Source of the DNA: Oscillospiraceae bacterium
GTDB taxonomy: Bacteria; Bacillota; Clostridia; UMGS1810
Assembly: GCA_022769845.1 (NCBI GenBank)
Contig: JALEIO010000142.1
Coordinates: 1-6,986 of the forward strand
DNA length: 6,986 nucleotides
Direction: 5' to 3'
Shown here in pieces: positions 4,507 through 6,986 of this stretch; position 1 is the stretch's first letter, and each line of letters starts with the position of its first letter. Made by a program: the position numbers and the translations under genes. A model generated the notes under the pieces. That model was not told where the DNA came from, searched no databases, and saw only the letters and a program-made list of their open reading frames with translations.

Positions 4507-6986
4507 ATGATAATGAATATTAAGAAATATATTTCGCTTATTATTACCGTATTCTTGCTTTGCGCTTCGGTATCGCATACGGCTTTGGCTTTTGACGCGG
4601 AGGAAAAAGACGATTTTGCGGAGGCAAACACGGTAATTACACAGCTTGCAGGTGATTTTTTTACAAGCGATAATGTGACAAGAGAACAGTTTACCGCAGC
4701 GCTTGTAAGAACAATGAGGATTGCGCAAAATTCAGCTTCGGCGAGCGCAAATGAATTTTCATTTAAAGATGTGAGTGAAAAAAACGAGTATTTTAATGAG
4801 ATATATTCTGCCTTGGATGCGGGAATTATTGTTAAGAGCGACAACTTCAATCCGAATGATGATATTACCCTTGCACAGGCTGTTAAAATGTGCATTTGCG
4901 CAATCGGCTGTGAAACTTTGGCAGAATACAAGGGAGGCTTTCCGGCGGGATATTTAAAAACCGCAAGAGAAATAAAGCTTATCGGCAAAGTTTATGGTGA
5001 TGAAAGCGTTTCAAAAGAGAGAGCAACGGTGCTGTTGTATAATCTTCTTTGTTCCTCGTTTATGCCTACGGGATACAAAGATGGTTTTGCCCATTTTGAA
5101 GACACCGATGAAACGTATCTGGAAAGACTGTATCAGGTTTCTTGCAGCGAGGGTTTGGTTACCGCAACAAACATTTGCCCTTCGGACAGAAAAAATGTGG
5201 AGGAGGACGGATACATTGTTGTAGGCGAAACAAAATACACATATGACCGCGATACAAGCGTACTGCTTGGAAAAAACGTACGCGTGTTTTATAAAAAAGG
5301 AACCTTTGAAGCGCTTTTTGTTGTTGAAAGAGACAATGACACCGTAGAGGCAAACTATGAAGATGTATCGGAGATTTCGTCAAACAAAATATGTATTGAA
5401 AAAGAAGATGCTTCAAAAGAGAAATATTATAAAACCGAGGGTGCAAGATATGTGTACAACGGCAGAATAATCGATAATTTTTTGCCGAGCTGCATTGTCG
5501 GTGATTATGCGCAGATAACACTTCTTGACAATGACGACGACAATAATTACGAATATGTTTTTGTATATGATTACAAATATATGATTATAGACGCTGTTAC
5601 AAAAAATCCCGTGATTATTTCGGATATAAACAACGATGCGGAAAACACTTTTAAATCGACCAATGACGATATTGTTTTATCGGTATATGACGAAAACGGT
5701 ATAATTGCCGAAACGGACGATTTAAAAAACAATGATGTTGTTGCCATTGCGCCCTCAAAGGACTCAAGCTTTGCGCTAATCAGAAAAACTTATAAAACGG
5801 CCGACGGTGTTATTACTGCAAAGGATGATGACGGAAATATATATATAAATGATGAAAAATATGCTTTGACCGATTATGCAAAAAGAAATTACAGTAATAT
5901 TATGAAGATTGGCGAAAGTTATTCTTTTGCAATCGGATTAAATAATGATGTTGTTGCGCTGAAAGGTTTTTCATCTCAAATGCAGTACGGGTATCTTATA
6001 GAACTTCCGGAAACCGAAAAAAGAGCGGGCGGCGAATTAAAAATCAAGGTTTATACATTAAACGGAACCATAAAAATCTTAAGCTTAAAAAGGGCGAAGC
6101 TTGACGGAGTTCCTAACAGAAAGCCGAGTGAAATTTTGCCCGTTTTGGAGCGTAATATTTCAAAGCTTATAAAATACAAGGTAGGAAACGATGGAGAAAT
6201 AAAGGTTATCGATACTGCTGAGGAGGTTTTTGAATACGAAAAACCGATTGATGACGAAAACTGCCTTAAGCAATACAAATTTATGTCGGGTTCAAACGTG
6301 GTGACAGAGTTTTCATACCGCTCGGGCGGACAGTCTTGCATGCCGTATTTTAACATCAGCTCGTCTGTTATTTTGCGCGTTCCCGAAACAGGAACGCAAG
6401 AAGATGACTTTGCGGTTTTGGACAGAACAAGCCTTAATTCAGGTTCAAAATATAAATTTGACGTTTATGACCTTTCCGAGAGCGGAACAGCCCGCGTTCT
6501 TGTTGCTCAAGACAAGAGCGTTAAGAGCAGAACAAGCTATATGATAGAAAAATTAAGAGGCGGTATGCTGCCAAACGGAGATATGGGAAAGGTGCTGTAC
6601 GTTTACTCTGCGGGGATATATAAAAAAATCTTTCTTCCCCCCGAAGCGGAAAGTCAGCTTGAAAAACCGTTAAACCCGGGCGATATTGTTCAGGCTACAA
6701 TAGACGATGAAGGAATAGTAAAATTTATCGATTTGGTATTTGACGCAAAAACGTTGAGCCCAAGCACAAAGGTTGTTTCGGGCATAAGCTACGAGGGACT
6801 CAGCAATATAAGCTACTGGTACGGTTCTTTATATTACACGGACGGAGTATACGCTTACATATCTAAAACAAAGACGGGAAATTCATATGATTACTCTTTC
6901 GCAAATCTTATAAACATTAAGGTTAATACGGCAAATATAGGAGTAATTAATAAAGAAAGAGATGAGATAAGACCTATTTCGGCAGC
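4507..6986 (+). CDS. Large secreted protein with N-terminal degenerate SLH domains and a beta-rich core (3' truncated)
   Basis: An uninterrupted frame that runs to the right edge: at least 826 residues, with no stop. The start is uncertain among ATGs at 4501, 4507 and 4513. 4507 is preferred because AAAGGA (4495-4500) is 6 nt away; it abuts 4501 and is 12 nt from 4513. The signal peptide has K6-K7, a hydrophobic stretch at about 8-23 and cleavage at TALA|F after residue 28. SLH-like segments follow at about 43-72 (VTREQF 57-62), 86-134 (FKDVSE..., with TLAQ in place of TRAE) and 139-182 (SKER in that place). The rest is rich in beta-strands, Asp, Asn, Lys and Tyr, with motifs such as EGLVTA (215-220), an acidic LLDNDDDNN loop (339-347) and DGVITA (433-438). 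No catalytic motif or named enzyme family was recognised. The overall plan matches large clostridial SLH surface proteins annotated as hypothetical. Likely role: a wall-attached structural or ligand-binding surface protein (inference). Confidence 0.88.
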   Translation, partial: MIMNIKKYISLIITVFLLCASVSHTALAFDAEEKDDFAEANTVITQLAGDFFTSDNVTREQFTAALVRTMRIAQNSASASANEFSFKDVSEKNEYFNEIYSALDAGIIVKSDNFNPNDDITLAQAVKMCICAIGCETLAEYKGGFPAGYLKTAREIKLIGKVYGDESVSKERATVLLYNLLCSSFMPTGYKDGFAHFEDTDETYLERLYQVSCSEGLVTATNICPSDRKNVEEDGYIVVGETKYTYDRDTSVLLGKNVRVFYKKGTFEALFVVERDNDTVEANYEDVSEISSNKICIEKEDASKEKYYKTEGARYVYNGRIIDNFLPSCIVGDYAQITLLDNDDDNNYEYVFVYDYKYMIIDAVTKNPVIISDINNDAENTFKSTNDDIVLSVYDENGIIAETDDLKNNDVVAIAPSKDSSFALIRKTYKTADGVITAKDDDGNIYINDEKYALTDYAKRNYSNIMKIGESYSFAIGLNNDVVALKGFSSQMQYGYLIELPETEKRAGGELKIKVYTLNGTIKILSLKRAKLDGVPNRKPSEILPVLERNISKLIKYKVGNDGEIKVIDTAEEVFEYEKPIDDENCLKQYKFMSGSNVVTEFSYRSGGQSCMPYFNISSSVILRVPETGTQEDDFAVLDRTSLNSGSKYKFDVYDLSESGTARVLVAQDKSVKSRTSYMIEKLRGGMLPNGDMGKVLYVYSAGIYKKIFLPPEAESQLEKPLNPGDIVQATIDDEGIVKFIDLVFDAKTLSPSTKVVSGISYEGLSNISYWYGSLYYTDGVYAYISKTKTGNSYDYSFANLINIKVNTANIGVINKERDEIRPISA
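4633..5052 (+). repeat. N-terminal SLH-like domains, degenerate
   Basis: Three SLH-like units directly after the signal peptide of the 4507 protein. The first lacks the front half but keeps VTREQF (57-62). The second (86-134) is complete in outline, with FKDV...IYSALDAGII...FNPNDDIT, but has lost the motif arginine (TLAQ, 121-124). The third (about 139-182), which includes GGFPAGYL, has SKER (169-172). Assignment of the second is firm; the first and third rest on pattern and position. Confidence 0.7.

Noticed and set aside
4507..4600. Lipoprotein signal (LLC) in the second SLH protein
   Set aside because: The residues before the Cys (FLL) do not fit the lipobox pattern with a small residue at -1, whereas TALA|F is a good type I cleavage site. 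The same applies to NTC in the first SLH protein.
4476..4988. Minus-strand open frame of 170 codons opposite the start of the second SLH protein gene
   Set aside because: It is antisense to a continuous plus-strand frame with a signal peptide, SLH motifs and a Shine-Dalgarno. The antisense product has no recognisable domain and reflects codon bias of the real gene.
5159..5521. Minus-strand open frame of 120 codons
   Set aside because: Lies wholly inside the open 4507 gene; Cys/His/Phe-rich composition and no domain, typical of an antisense shadow.
6051..6356. Minus-strand open frame of 101 codons
   Set aside because: Lies inside the 4507 gene, with no ribosome site or family signature.
1..6986. 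Mobile element, CRISPR array, toxin-antitoxin or defence system
   Set aside because: No terminal inverted repeats, transposase motifs, regularly spaced DNA repeats or small gene pairs were seen; coding style looks uniform across all five genes.

Overview
The window reads as part of a low-GC Gram-positive (Firmicutes/Clostridia-type) genome. The signs are AT-leaning coding sequence, strong AGGAGG-type ribosome sites, an LplABC-family carbohydrate transporter that is common in Clostridia and Bacilli, and two secreted proteins with S-layer homology (SLH) domains. An anaerobic, probably gut or environmental, uncultured clostridial lineage is a reasonable inference, but no marker gene is present to fix the taxonomy.

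Layout: all five genes lie on the + strand. Positions 2-982 hold the 3' part of an LplA-type extracellular sugar-binding protein that runs off the left edge. It is followed by the two membrane permeases of the same ABC importer, LplB-type (1000-1923) and LplC/YtcP-type (1938-2822). Gaps here are only 14-17 nt and each start has a good Shine-Dalgarno. After another 13 nt comes a secreted protein with a GTG start (2836-4440): a signal peptide, a beta-rich N-terminal domain, three helical repeats, a Ser/Gly linker and three C-terminal SLH domains. After a 66-nt gap, a second secreted protein starts at about 4507 and stays open to the right edge (more than 826 residues). It has a signal peptide, N-terminal degenerate SLH domains and a long beta-rich core of no recognised enzymatic family.

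How they may work together: the binding protein and two permeases form a CUT1-type importer for an oligosaccharide. No ATPase is encoded here, so one would have to come from elsewhere, as is usual for this family (shared MsmK-type ATPase). The two SLH proteins would be tethered to the cell-wall polymer outside the same membrane. Co-transcription of the first SLH gene with the transporter is strongly suggested by spacing; that of the second is plausible. A surface glycan-handling module is an inference: no glycoside hydrolase, lyase or recognised carbohydrate-binding module can be seen in the window.

No RNA genes, mobile elements, CRISPR arrays, defence genes or convincing terminators were seen. 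The least explained material is the long 4507-6986 protein and the helical-repeat region of the 2836-4440 protein.
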